Notes: generated by a model from the letters alone, not told the origin. A DNA stretch of 28,548 nucleotides from a virus (IMGVR_UViG_3300036819_000213:1-28548), one strand, 5' to 3'; shown: positions 17,115-25,377, counted from the first letter of the stretch. Translations and numbers: made by a program.

Positions 17115-18065
17115 TTACGGAACGTTCGTCGGCAGATTCGAAGGGCCGAAGCCGCGCCGGTATCCCCGCGCCGCCCGCGCCATCCGGTGCCGCGTGAAAC
17201 GGGGCGCCATCTTCACGGAAGCTTTCACGCGCCGCTGTGTATGCTCGACCAGCAGCAGCCGCGCGAGTTCCTGGCTGAACTCTTCCTCGTAACCTTTGGC
17301 CTTTGTGAATCTCTCCTGGTGAAGCGCGATATCGGACCGCACACCCGCCAGAAGCACCGTGCTGCTGACGAACGGCAACGGCGATCCGCTGGTGTTGCCG
17401 CCGTCGAACGCCAGCGCCGCGCGCAGGTATTCGAGCGGAAACCCGCGAGCCTGCAGCGGCGGCGGGTTGAGTTCGATCTGATGGAGCACCGGCGGCGAGG
17501 TCTCGGGGCTGTCGTCATACTCGGCCCACCCGGCCGGGTAGCCGACCCTCGCACGCGATCCGGCCGATCGGTCGAGGCCGTCCTTCGTGAAAGACTCCAT
17601 CGGCAGTCCGGTGATCGGATCGAGCACCGTGACAACCGAGCGGCAGTCGGACGGCAGCGCATAAATGTGCTGCATGAAAACGTAGGAGGAACCGGCGTAA
17701 ACGGTTCCGGTGGCCGCGGCGCCGTTCCCTTCGTAAGGCCGGTCGAGAGTGAGGGAGGTCCCGCTCACATACGTGGCCGCGTAAATCACCGTGTCGCCCG
17801 GGACGTAGAATCGTTGCCCGGTGATGGCGCTGGTCCACGCCGTGCCGGAACCGGCGACCGAGGAGGAGCCGACCGTGACCGTAACGGTATCGGTGGCCGA
17901 TTCGTATGCCGCCTGGGTCTGGAGGGTTGCATGGGCCTTGAGGCCCTGCCAATCCGTCGCTTCGAGGACCTGCTCGTACCGGGTGTTCAGCCACTCATCG
18001 AGAAGGTCGAGCGAGACGTCCGGAGCCGATGTCTGCAGTTGAAGTCTGAGTTGCCCCCAGGTCAT
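17115..18065 (-). CDS. Head-tail adaptor-like protein 1
   Basis: This 316-aa protein opens with MTWGQLRLQLQ and a helix (LDLLDEWLNTRYEQVLEATDW), the classic start of gp11/gp4-type adaptor proteins. A beta module of about 70 residues (TVTVTVGSSSVAGSGTAWTS...) follows. The second half carries YALPSDCRSVVTVLDPITG, an LNPPP turn and a helical end with many basic residues (RRVKASVKMAPRFTRHRMAR). A good GAGGATAG ribosome site lies before ATG 18065. It is the first of three adaptor-like genes and directly follows the fibre gene, so the head-tail joining cluster is interrupted on its upstream side by a receptor-binding gene. The basic C-terminal tail may contact DNA or the portal. Confidence 0.6.
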   Translation of the reverse strand: MTWGQLRLQLQTSAPDVSLDLLDEWLNTRYEQVLEATDWQGLKAHATLQTQAAYESATDTVTVTVGSSSVAGSGTAWTSAITGQRFYVPGDTVIYAATYVSGTSLTLDRPYEGNGAAATGTVYAGSSYVFMQHIYALPSDCRSVVTVLDPITGLPMESFTKDGLDRSAGSRARVGYPAGWAEYDDSPETSPPVLHQIELNPPPLQARGFPLEYLRAALAFDGGNTSGSPLPFVSSTVLLAGVRSDIALHQERFTKAKGYEEEFSQELARLLLVEHTQRRVKASVKMAPRFTRHRMARAARGYRRGFGPSNLPTNVP

Positions 18066-18074
18066 AACCTATCC

Positions 18075-19685
18075 TCAGTTTTGGTAAATGTGCCAGTAAC
18101 CGCCCTTGTAAGTCCCGCTCGCCGCAGTTACGGTGAGCTTGATCGTGTGGGCCGATGTCCAGTCGATCGCCTGGGTGGTCGTCAGGGTAGACAGCGAGTT
18201 GTTCGGGGAGCCACTGAACGCGACGGTTCCGCCCGAGTAAAACCCTACCGCCGGAGATGCGAAGGTGGTCTGGGCATTCTGGACGCCGTTATTGTTGCAA
18301 TGCACGAAGCGGCCGGAGATATCGTTCGCGCCGTTGTATGGCTCTGCGACCTGCGTCGTATCCACCATAATTTTGAAATCGCCTGCAGTTACGGAGTTTT
18401 GGCCCTCGAACTCGATCGTGTAGCACTTGCCCGCCGAAAGAGCGGGCGCCGATGTACTGAAGAGCGTGATCGCAGTGCCGCTGCTGGTTCCCGTGCTGGT
18501 CGTCGTTTGGAAGTCGGAAAATGCCGAAGAAGCAGATGCGCACCCCGTGGCGTTGCCGCTTGCCAGAATCCCTGTCGGCGCCTGACCGGTAGAGCAAAGT
18601 GTCGGCGTGGCCGCGAGCGCTGTGGCAGTGGCCGCGTTCCCCGTCGTTGACTGGTTTAGCGTGGGCACGTCCCCCGTCGCGATCACCCGTGAATGCGGGA
18701 TACCGGATGTGCTGACCGAATCCAGGAACTGATTGGACACAGCGACATAAGATTCGATCCCGCCGAGCGTCGTACCGGATGGATTCGGAAGGCGCGCAGC
18801 CGGAAGAGTTCCGCTGGTGATATTAGCCGCGTTCGTTGTGTCTGTGGTGGCCGAAGTTACGAATAAGCTGCCGGATGTCTTCGTGCACGTAATGGCCGCG
18901 CTGCCGCTCGTAGTGCAGTCGCCGCTGATCTCCGACGCCGTCATAGCCGAGGAGTTGCCGCGGACCAGCCCGCTGAGCGTGCTTGCGGTACCCGTTCCGC
19001 CCTGCGCGACCGGCAGCGCGGCCGCCAGGTGGGTCGCGGTCACCTGGTTCGATGTGTTGATATCGGTCCCGGTTTTTGCGATCGAGGTGTCGATATAGGA
19101 ACTGGTCACAGTGGCGCAGGTGAATGCGCCCGCCGTTGATAGTGCGGTGAGCGCCTGATTGGTGCATGTTTTCGAGCTCACGCCGCCCAGCGCCGAGGCT
19201 CCGGGAGGAGGGATCTCGGCCGCATTCAGTAATGTGGCCGCCGTAAGCCCCGCGTACCCGCTGGCCGCGTCTTTGTTGGCTGCGTTCTCGGCCGTGTAGC
19301 CGAGTGAATTCTGTTTCGCGTTCAAAGCGGACTGAAGATCGGTCTGAGAGGAAAGCGTGCCGGTGATGGTTCCCCACGTGCCGCCTCCGCCACTCGAGCC
19401 CGGGAGCGCATACCATTGCGCCGGGGAGGAGTCCGGCGTGTTATTCAGGTTCGGCGCGGCCAGGCTGATGTAAGGAAGCGAGGAGTATACGACCAGATCC
19501 TGCGAATTGTAGGAGACGGTCGAACTCCACGCCCCCGCGTAATGCATCTTGTTCAAATACAAATACGCAGGAGTGACGTTGATCTGGTTCGGGTTGTTCG
19601 TCGGATTGGCGGGGGTGTTGATCGCCTGCGGGAAGGCCGTCAGCGCCCCGAGGAGCGCGACGGAGAACATCCGACACAATCTCAT
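18075..19685 (-). CDS. Tail fibre protein with N-terminal signal peptide
   Basis: This 536-aa protein has tail-fibre hallmarks: ALNAKQNSLGYTAENAANKD near residue 130, and LPVAQGGTGTASTLSGL near residue 220, the GGTG-type motif found in many phage fibres. A C-terminal beta-sandwich-like domain runs from ~390 (FEGQNSVTAGDFKIMVD, GYWHIYQN). Such proteins contact the host surface. The ATG at 19685 overlaps the previous stop as ATGA. It opens with MRLCRMFSVALLGALTAFPQ, a basic start followed by a hydrophobic core, which is a Sec-like signal. The middle is Ser/Thr/Ala-rich and low in charge. Because it precedes the adaptor genes, it is not in the usual distal fibre position. It could be a decoration fibre of the head or tail. 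Confidence 0.7.
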   Translation of the reverse strand: MRLCRMFSVALLGALTAFPQAINTPANPTNNPNQINVTPAYLYLNKMHYAGAWSSTVSYNSQDLVVYSSLPYISLAAPNLNNTPDSSPAQWYALPGSSGGGGTWGTITGTLSSQTDLQSALNAKQNSLGYTAENAANKDAASGYAGLTAATLLNAAEIPPPGASALGGVSSKTCTNQALTALSTAGAFTCATVTSSYIDTSIAKTGTDINTSNQVTATHLAAALPVAQGGTGTASTLSGLVRGNSSAMTASEISGDCTTSGSAAITCTKTSGSLFVTSATTDTTNAANITSGTLPAARLPNPSGTTLGGIESYVAVSNQFLDSVSTSGIPHSRVIATGDVPTLNQSTTGNAATATALAATPTLCSTGQAPTGILASGNATGCASASSAFSDFQTTTSTGTSSGTAITLFSTSAPALSAGKCYTIEFEGQNSVTAGDFKIMVDTTQVAEPYNGANDISGRFVHCNNNGVQNAQTTFASPAVGFYSGGTVAFSGSPNNSLSTLTTTQAIDWTSAHTIKLTVTAASGTYKGGYWHIYQN

Positions 19686-20095
19686 GGCATCATTTCGGCG
19701 TCGACCGTGATAGTCGCCGCATTTCCCGCCCCCATCACGATCTGCACTGCCCATTTCATCGGCAGCTCGACGCCAGCCGCGCCCAGCAGCTTGCCGCCGG
19801 ATGCCACGCTGGCGGGGATCCACGCGCCCGGATAGAAGTCGGCCACATAGACGCCCACAGCGGACAGCATGTTCACGCCGCTGAATCCGACGATAGGAAT
19901 CGCACTTCCACCAGCCGGAGGCACCGCGCAGAGCGAAATCGCATCCGCACCGCCGCCGGCCGTCACGGCCGCCGCCGTAACGTAAAACCGGATCCCCTTG
20001 CCCCAGGTCGCGTTTTGAGTCTGCGAGGTGGTGGTGGAGGATGCGGCGCATGCCGTCGCCGGCATGACGTTACGGTGGCTGGATTTACTGTTCAT
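19682..20095 (-). CDS. Hypothetical structural protein
   Basis: This 137-aa protein has a short polar Ser/Thr-rich N-terminus. A beta-rich body follows (GIRFYVTAAAVTAGGGADAISLCAVPP, PIVGFSGVNMLSAVGVYVADFYPG), ending in PMKWAVQIVMGAGNAATITVDAE. The layout looks like a small jelly-roll or decoration protein. ATG 20095 lies 3 bases after the glycosyltransferase stop, and its end overlaps the fibre start. I do not recognise the family. Its place between glycosyltransferase and fibre suggests a capsid or fibre accessory part, but there is no direct evidence. A later in-frame Met at residue 11 is a possible alternative start. Confidence 0.5.
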   Translation of the reverse strand: MNSKSSHRNVMPATACAASSTTTSQTQNATWGKGIRFYVTAAAVTAGGGADAISLCAVPPAGGSAIPIVGFSGVNMLSAVGVYVADFYPGAWIPASVASGGKLLGAAGVELPMKWAVQIVMGAGNAATITVDAEMMP

Positions 20096-20098
20096 CGG

Positions 20099-21151
20099 TT
20101 ACCGGACAGCCCTCGTGGTGGCCGCGCTCCGGAACGGCTGAGGGGCGAGGTCGAGGAAATCGGTCCAACGATAAAAGCCGTTCTGGTTGTGACGCTCGAG
20201 CGAATCGACCGCGTCAGCGATCGCGCACGGGTCCGTGATCAGGGAACGTCCCACGCAGGCGACGTCGAGCGCATCGTCCGATTGGGCCACCCAGCGGTCG
20301 GGCACCCAGTCGATCGCGGAGGAGACGACCGAGGGAACGCCCTTCGAGATGCCGTCCGCGGTCACCATGTTGAAGCTCTCGGTATAGCTCACCTGGATCA
20401 TCAGATGCAGGGTCCCGATGAGTTCGAGAAACTCCGGCCATGCCGACCAGTTGAGGATGCGCAGCGAAACGCCGGCCTGCTGCCGGATCAGTTCCCGGAT
20501 CGCGCGCTCGATCGACCCGCCGCCGTCCGGACGGCCGCCGTTCATCCAGAACTCGACCGGTACCCTCAGCTGCTTCCCGATCGATATCGCCGCGGCGGCA
20601 GCCGTCAGGAAGTTCTTCAGCGGCCGGCAGGCGCCAAACGCGCCGATGCGCAGCGTGCCGCCGTTATAGAGTGGCCGCGAGACCGGTACCGTGGAATCGA
20701 GATTGTAGAGGTTGGGCAGGTACAAGGGGTGCGTGCTGTAAGCCGCGATCAGCCAGTCGACAAATTTCGTGCTGTTGCCGGAGACGCGGAAATTCAGCAG
20801 CTCCTTCTGCAGGTGGATGTAGCTCCCCAGCAGCTGCACGCCATTCGAATCCGCCTGCAGAAAGCCGACGTTCGAGTGGATGTTGACGGCGAACTCAACG
20901 CCAGGGTAGCGGATCACGAGCTTACCCAGATCGAGCACCGGCAGCCATGCCGCCGAAATGACCACATGGGTGGTGGCGGGATTATTCGCAAGAAATGCGT
21001 CCAGATCCACGATGGAGTTGATGGCGAAGGCCCGCACGGCGACGCCATGGCGTTTGAGAACTTTGGCCGTATTCAGCGCGGAGACGCCGAGGCCGATATG
21101 AGAGATGTTCGCGTTGGCCGCGAAGTTTTTGTAGCAAAGTACGAGGTTCAT
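20099..21151 (-). CDS. GT-B fold glycosyltransferase
   Basis: This 350-aa protein looks like a family-4-type glycosyltransferase. The N-terminal Rossmann half (GLGVSALNTAKVLKRHGVAV; THVVISAAWLPVLDLGKL) would bind the acceptor. The C-terminal half has LRIGAFGACRPLKNF and the donor-binding region YTESFNMVTADGISKGVPSVV near residues 252-275, the usual E-rich loop of GT4-like enzymes. These transfer a sugar from a nucleotide donor. The gene sits between head genes and the fibre gene, so it may glycosylate virion proteins or alter the host surface. Which one is not visible. The start at 21151 has an AGAAGGA site about 14 bases upstream, further than usual. No signal peptide or membrane helix is seen. 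Confidence 0.72.
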   Translation of the reverse strand: MNLVLCYKNFAANANISHIGLGVSALNTAKVLKRHGVAVRAFAINSIVDLDAFLANNPATTHVVISAAWLPVLDLGKLVIRYPGVEFAVNIHSNVGFLQADSNGVQLLGSYIHLQKELLNFRVSGNSTKFVDWLIAAYSTHPLYLPNLYNLDSTVPVSRPLYNGGTLRIGAFGACRPLKNFLTAAAAAISIGKQLRVPVEFWMNGGRPDGGGSIERAIRELIRQQAGVSLRILNWSAWPEFLELIGTLHLMIQVSYTESFNMVTADGISKGVPSVVSSAIDWVPDRWVAQSDDALDVACVGRSLITDPCAIADAVDSLERHNQNGFYRWTDFLDLAPQPFRSAATTRAVR

Positions 21152-21193
21152 GCCGCCCGTTTTTTCCTTCTCCCGGTCTTAAGCTTCCGGTTG

Positions 21194-21811
21194 TTAAGCG
21201 TTCTGAGGCACTACGTAATACACGAAAACTTCGATTACACCGGCGGTCAGAGGGCCGGTCGCGACAACGATCGAAATGCTGCCCGAGGCGGACATCTTTA
21301 CCGGCGCGGCAAACGTGGGAACCCCGTTGATAAGGGCATCCAGCGACAGCGTGGCTTTCGCGGTTGCCGCGAGAATCGAGGTGGAGGAAGAACCGGCCGT
21401 GGTGCCGATCCCGACCGTCGCCGATCCGGCTGCCGTAACCGCGGTGGGTACGTTCACGGTGGCGCCGATGAGGATCGCGTGGGATGGGATGACCGCGTTC
21501 AGCGCAGGCGTGCAGCTTGCGCCGCCGTCCGTCGCAAAATTGTAGACGGCATGCGCCACGCCAAGCGTGCCCAGGCCCGCCGCCGATCCGGGACCGCTCG
21601 CAATGGCTCCGGCGCTGTTGATCGAGAACAGCACGACGCCGGCGGCTGTCAGGATCTCAAACGCGTCCACCGACTGCGAAGACGGAAGGAAGATCTTTAC
21701 CGGTACCTCGCTCCCGGAGCCGACACTCGGCTCATGCCCGGCTCCGCCGGCGCCGGGGGCGACGACGTGCAGTTCTTTGACTCTGGTCGGTTTCTGCGAT
21801 GATCCGGACAT
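21194..21811 (-). CDS. Predicted virion structural protein
   Basis: This 205-aa protein has a proline/glycine-rich N-terminus (VKELHVVAPGAGGAG) and a long beta-rich domain rich in Ala, Gly, Ser and Thr (VNVPTAVTAAGSATVGIGTTAG; SISIVVATGPLTAGVIEVFVYYVVP). The alternating strands with AVTAAGSATVGIGT and LTAGVIEVFVYY resemble phage proteins often annotated as structural or decoration proteins. It lies 9 bases after the major capsid gene with a strong GAGGGAG site. That position suggests a decoration or head-completion protein. No catalytic motif is seen. The assignment is by composition and neighbourhood. Confidence 0.58.
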   Translation of the reverse strand: MSGSSQKPTRVKELHVVAPGAGGAGHEPSVGSGSEVPVKIFLPSSQSVDAFEILTAAGVVLFSINSAGAIASGPGSAAGLGTLGVAHAVYNFATDGGASCTPALNAVIPSHAILIGATVNVPTAVTAAGSATVGIGTTAGSSSTSILAATAKATLSLDALINGVPTFAAPVKMSASGSISIVVATGPLTAGVIEVFVYYVVPQNA

Positions 21812-21820
21812 AACTCCCTC

Positions 21821-22741
21821 TTAGCTCGATGGCACGCCGGCGAGGCCGTAAAAGCCGTTGAACCCGCAGGCGAACCGCATCCAGCCGGCGGTCTTCACGC
21901 TGCGCGAGTTGAAGTCGAGATCGTGGACCGTGTTGAACGGCTCACGGTCGTACCACCGCAGTTCCGTGTCTGCCACGTTCCCTTCGACGAACCACGCGTC
22001 CGGATCCGTGAGGTAGTCCCAGACCATCCACGAATCGAACGACGGCAAGCCGGAGCGCCGTTTGAACGCGTTGATCGCGCGGTTCGCCGTGTCCGGACGG
22101 TCGACGCCGCCCAGCAGCTCCGCCCCAACGAATTCAAGATTCTGCGGGAAAATGGCCTTCTTCGGAGGGATGCGGATTTTCTTTCCGCGGTGGTCGACGG
22201 TTGACCGCATGAGCGTCAGCACGAGCTGCATCGACGTCACATCCGGGTCCGTGGCATACGACAGCCGGTTTGACTGCGTGCCGCCGCCGATCAGCGGATG
22301 CGCGGTGTTGAAGAGCGAGACGCCGTCGGGCCCGGTAGACGAAGTAAAGCCGGTGTTGATCACATTCGCGGCCACAACTTCTTTGGTTTCCTTCGCGCTT
22401 CGGCCGAGCTCCGTCGCGAGCTTCTGCACAACGCCGAACTTGTCGTCATCCATCGCGACTTTCGTCACGCGGAAGCCCAGCGAATACTGGGCGTGGACGT
22501 AAGTCTTGTTGAAGCCCGGCAGCGCCTGGTCGTAGACAGTGTCTTTGCCTTCCGGGACGACGGAGAACTGCCCGAAGCCGGTGACTTCGGTTGTCTGCTC
22601 GATCGAGCGCGAGGAGCTCTCCATACGGAAGACCTCGCTGTATTCGTCCGGAAACTCCGAGTACTTCGTCATGACTACCTCGTCGATCGCGGGCAGCATG
22701 GCCTGCAGGAAGAGGTCCGGGAAAAGTGTGCGGATAAACAT
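21821..22741 (-). CDS. Probable major capsid protein
   Basis: This 306-aa protein is of the length and layout of phage major head subunits. It has an N-terminal helix (LFLQAMLPAIDEVVMTKY), the IEQTTEVTGFGQFSVVPEG segment, a long alpha helix (KFGVVQKLATELGRSAKETK) with the FTSSTGPDGVSLFNTAHPL loop, and a C-terminal beta/helix part ending in AGWMRFACGFNGFYGLAG. I recall a similar FNTAHPL loop from HK97-fold capsids of the Mu gpT-like group, but cannot run a search. The gene lies downstream of the scaffold-like gene and a decoration-like gene, the usual head order. An AGAGG ribosome site is 6 bases upstream. No protease gene is visible, so the N-terminus may be uncleaved. Confidence 0.75.
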   Translation of the reverse strand: MFIRTLFPDLFLQAMLPAIDEVVMTKYSEFPDEYSEVFRMESSSRSIEQTTEVTGFGQFSVVPEGKDTVYDQALPGFNKTYVHAQYSLGFRVTKVAMDDDKFGVVQKLATELGRSAKETKEVVAANVINTGFTSSTGPDGVSLFNTAHPLIGGGTQSNRLSYATDPDVTSMQLVLTLMRSTVDHRGKKIRIPPKKAIFPQNLEFVGAELLGGVDRPDTANRAINAFKRRSGLPSFDSWMVWDYLTDPDAWFVEGNVADTELRWYDREPFNTVHDLDFNSRSVKTAGWMRFACGFNGFYGLAGVPSS

Positions 22742-22762
22742 ATGAGCCTCTGGTTAGTGGCG

Positions 22763-23329
22763 TTACACGCCCGCGGTCTGCTGACCGAGGATGTGCTTGT
22801 TGATCGACACCTCGAGGATTGCCGAGTCGCCCTCCGCGTTCGGCGGGATCATCGAGACGCGCAGCAGCTGCAGGTCGAGGGTGGAAGTCGCCGCAATGGT
22901 CCCGCTGTCGACGGCCATGCGGCTGGATCTGGTGGTCGTCAGGCCTGCAAGGGTCAGGCTGACGTTGGCGCGCTTGCCGATGTGGGAAGCGGTCGAAATC
23001 ACAGTGCCGGTCTTGGCCTGGGCGTTCATCACCAGATCGGGCTCGTCGCAGACCGGATGCACGGAAAGCGTGCTGGCCGCCCCGTAGGCGAGAGTGGGCC
23101 CGACATAGAAGCTGGTGCCTGGCGTGCCCTGATAACCGGTCTGCACGCCGGGCAGGTTATAGGTGGGCGCCTCCGGCAATGCCACTCCGGCGGCAACTTT
23201 GTTCAGCAGGTCGAAGGCGAAGATCGCATTCGAGTCGCTCGCAGGCTTCCCGTACTCGCTGACGGAGAACGGCGCGCCGCCGGCGCGAATAATCGGACGA
23301 AAACCAAAAGGATTATTTGGATTGGCCAT
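22763..23329 (-). CDS. Capsid decoration-like protein
   Basis: This 188-aa protein starts MANPNNPFGFRPI, an opening I associate with small head-associated proteins of podovirus-like genomes (NPFGFRPVR type). The rest is beta-rich, with a VSLTLAGLTTTRSSRMAVD segment and an ILEVSINKHIL end. A strong AGAGGAGA site precedes ATG 23329, implying high expression, as expected of a major virion component. It lies between the 307-aa unknown gene and the major capsid gene. The role is most likely head stabilisation or decoration. Family membership is remembered, not proven here. Confidence 0.6.
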   Translation of the reverse strand: MANPNNPFGFRPIIRAGGAPFSVSEYGKPASDSNAIFAFDLLNKVAAGVALPEAPTYNLPGVQTGYQGTPGTSFYVGPTLAYGAASTLSVHPVCDEPDLVMNAQAKTGTVISTASHIGKRANVSLTLAGLTTTRSSRMAVDSGTIAATSTLDLQLLRVSMIPPNAEGDSAILEVSINKHILGQQTAGV

Positions 23330-23341
23330 GTAAAGTCTCCT

Positions 23342-24265
23342 CTACCTTTCGACATTGAAACCGACTTCGCGCGAACGTCCGAACGACGCGCGGTCGGCGG
23401 TGTCGGTGGCCGTTACCATCTCGCCCTGGCCGAGCACGCCCAGGCCGGGGTGATTTCCCTCCTCGCGTATCGCCCGCACCGCAACGTCCTCGAATTGCGC
23501 CTGACTGTCACGCACCTTCTCTTCGGACTCCTCGGCATAATGCCGGCGCCGCGCTTCCGCCATGCGCAGCGGAATCTCCGCCATGATGAGCGTCCCGACT
23601 TTCACCGGGTCGCCCCTCTCATCGATTACAGCCTTGTAACCTCGCATGCCGAGCACGCCCACGCAGCGATCGGATAAAAACTTCGGAGCCATTCCGGGAC
23701 TGCCGTACTTCAAAACGGCCTCCTCCATAGGCTGCGCGAAGATCATGGCGTCGGAACGGTCCGCTTCCACTTCGACGGTCCGCTGCGGGATCCGCATGAT
23801 CCGGGTGTGAAACGCCATAGCCACAGCCGCGACGCCGAACCGGGCGATCGCCGCACGCAACCCTGTCCGCATGATCGGGTCCGGAACGGCATTCTCTTCT
23901 TTCAGCCGGATGGCTTCCGCCGTCGCATTGGCGTAGCGCTCCAGCCCGATATTCTCGATCGATGCCTTCACTTCCGGGCAGTTGATCAGCAGCGGATCCG
24001 GGCCGTAAACGACCCGCGTGTACGTAGGGATCGCGTCGCCGAAAGTCTTCCTGTCCCACTCTTCAGAGAGGAACTCTACGGGGTCTTCGGTCGGCCGGTC
24101 CGGATCCGGATCGGGATCTTTGAGGTTGAGGCCGAGGTCGGTAGCCAGCGCCTTCTCGGAGTTTTTGGCGTCGATGCGATCCTGACGTTCGGCCAGAATA
24201 CGCTGGTTAGCGACGGCTGCCGGGTCCGCCACCGGCGCTCTTCGGTTATTGCGGGGAGCCGCCAT
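23342..24265 (-). CDS. Unknown capsid-operon protein with VLGMRGY core
   Basis: This 307-aa protein is not recognised. The N-terminus is basic, then acidic (LKDPDPDPDRPTEDPVEFLSEEW, with the DPDPDPD run at ~50). The centre is helical (ERYANATAEAIRLKEENA; AAIARFGVAAVAMAFHTRIM). Near residues 196-233 is the conserved core VLGMRGYKAV, GDPV, VGTLIMAEIP, repeated in the plus-strand protein at 766-1503. The tail is helical and charged. ATG 24265 abuts the TAA of the scaffold-like gene with no gap. In this position between scaffold and decoration/capsid genes it could be a head-assembly factor, but nothing proves it. Confidence 0.6.
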   Translation of the reverse strand: MAAPRNNRRAPVADPAAVANQRILAERQDRIDAKNSEKALATDLGLNLKDPDPDPDRPTEDPVEFLSEEWDRKTFGDAIPTYTRVVYGPDPLLINCPEVKASIENIGLERYANATAEAIRLKEENAVPDPIMRTGLRAAIARFGVAAVAMAFHTRIMRIPQRTVEVEADRSDAMIFAQPMEEAVLKYGSPGMAPKFLSDRCVGVLGMRGYKAVIDERGDPVKVGTLIMAEIPLRMAEARRRHYAEESEEKVRDSQAQFEDVAVRAIREEGNHPGLGVLGQGEMVTATDTADRASFGRSREVGFNVER

Positions 24266-25024
24266 TTATTTCCGGCCGCCTCCCATAGCAACTCCAGCCT
24301 TTGCCCGTTTCGCGTACGCCTCGTGCGAGATGCCCATGCGGTCCGCAATGTGTTTCTGCTCGGCCGTGAGCTCTTCGTCTTCCTCAGTCCCGCCGGCAGG
24401 ACGGCGATCGCCGCCCTCGCCCGCCTGGGCGCGGATACGAGCCAGCCGCAGCGCTTCCTTCTCTTCCTTGCCGGCTTCGCCGCCCGGAAGCTTGATTTTT
24501 CCGCCGCGAATGAAGGCGAGTTCGGTCTGCCGCGCCGCCATTTCCATCGCGATCGCCTGAGGCGTTCCGCCCTTCACCAACTCGCCGTAAGCGAGCGCGG
24601 TGGCCTTGAAGAACTCCGAATCCTTTTTCTTCAGGTCCGGATACTCGCCCATCAGTTCCTGCTCTTTGCTCAACGTCGCGGCACGGGAGTTGATGAGGCC
24701 TTCGACCTCTTCTTTTTTGATGAAGCCGCGTCTGGAAGCGAGCTCGTCGAAACCTTTCGCGCCCCGGGTCGTAATGGCTTCGAGGACGTCCGGCTCGTCT
24801 TCAGCCGGTTCGGAGGCTTTAGCCGCAGGCTTCTCTTTCGCTCTGTCGGCCCAGAACTGCGCGGTGCGTAACGCCTCCGCGCTCTGCTCTTTCAGCTCCT
24901 CGATCTGCCTCTGAAGGGCGGCGGTATCGACAGCTGCGTCTGCGGCAGCAGCGGCCGGTGGCGCACCTGCTGCTGCGGCGGGGACCGCGGGTGCACCGGT
25001 AACGATGGCAGTAGAAGGCGTCAT
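24266..25024 (-). CDS. Scaffold-like head assembly protein
   Basis: This 252-aa protein has the composition of a phage scaffold: an Ala/Pro-rich N-terminus, then a long charged helical/coiled-coil region (LQRQIEELKEQSAEALRTAQ; LINSRAATLSKEQELMGEYP). It ends with ELTAEQKHIADRMGIS and EAYAKRAKAGVAMGGGRK, a two-helix end. Many phage scaffolds and Mu-type protease-scaffolds finish with such an LT.EE....MG(I/L)...EY motif, which contacts the coat. The start overlaps the zinc-protein stop (ATGA), and the stop touches the next ATG. Absence of a protease domain suggests a pure scaffold. The 766-1503 protein repeats this C-terminal motif. Confidence 0.66.
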   Translation of the reverse strand: MTPSTAIVTGAPAVPAAAAGAPPAAAAADAAVDTAALQRQIEELKEQSAEALRTAQFWADRAKEKPAAKASEPAEDEPDVLEAITTRGAKGFDELASRRGFIKKEEVEGLINSRAATLSKEQELMGEYPDLKKKDSEFFKATALAYGELVKGGTPQAIAMEMAARQTELAFIRGGKIKLPGGEAGKEEKEALRLARIRAQAGEGGDRRPAGGTEEDEELTAEQKHIADRMGISHEAYAKRAKAGVAMGGGRK

Positions 25025-25377
25025 ATTTTCAGAGAGTCAGCTCCAAAGGCGGTGCCACGGTAGAGATCCGCTCGCTTTTCGACATACGGCCGGATGCAGC
25101 CGGCGCAGAGCAACTGATAGATCCCGTCCCGGGGAACCACATACATGCGTACTTCGACCCCGGGCGTCGAATCGCGCAGAAATTCCCACGTAGCCCCGCA
25201 TTTCTGACAGCCCGGCATCGCGCGGCCAGCCAGAAACTCGATGGCTTTGTTATGCCACTCGAAGCAGTAATCACAGATTGTCTGGGCAGCGCCGCTGAGC
25301 TGGTGGACTCGCCACGCGGGACGGAAGTGGCTGCAGTAGTGGCAGCGAACCGGAAATGCGATCGCGGCAGCGCTCAT
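25021..25377 (-). CDS. Four-CxxC zinc-binding protein
   Basis: This 118-aa protein has four CxxC knuckles: C12/C15, C35/C38, C57/C60 and C91/C94. They pair naturally into two zinc ribbons (first with second, third with fourth). The fold is that of a small treble-clef or zinc-ribbon protein, usually for nucleic-acid or protein contact. I do not recognise a named family. It overlaps both neighbours by ATGA: the exported-protein gene before it and the scaffold gene after it. The location inside the head operon is unusual for a zinc-ribbon protein. It could assist head assembly or late gene control, which is a guess. Confidence 0.6.
   Translation of the reverse strand: MSAAAIAFPVRCHYCSHFRPAWRVHQLSGAAQTICDYCFEWHNKAIEFLAGRAMPGCQKCGATWEFLRDSTPGVEVRMYVVPRDGIYQLLCAGCIRPYVEKRADLYRGTAFGADSLKI

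Noticed and set aside
16923-18650. 575-codon plus-strand open frame across two adaptor genes and the fibre gene
   Set aside because: It spans several minus-strand genes and their junctions, with shadow-type composition.
20015-21802. 595-codon plus-strand open frame opposite the glycosyltransferase region
   Set aside because: Antisense to recognised genes; translation is Arg/Gly/Asp-rich and lacks domains.
22298-23677. 459-codon plus-strand open frame opposite the capsid genes
   Set aside because: Antisense to the major capsid and decoration-like genes, with shadow composition.
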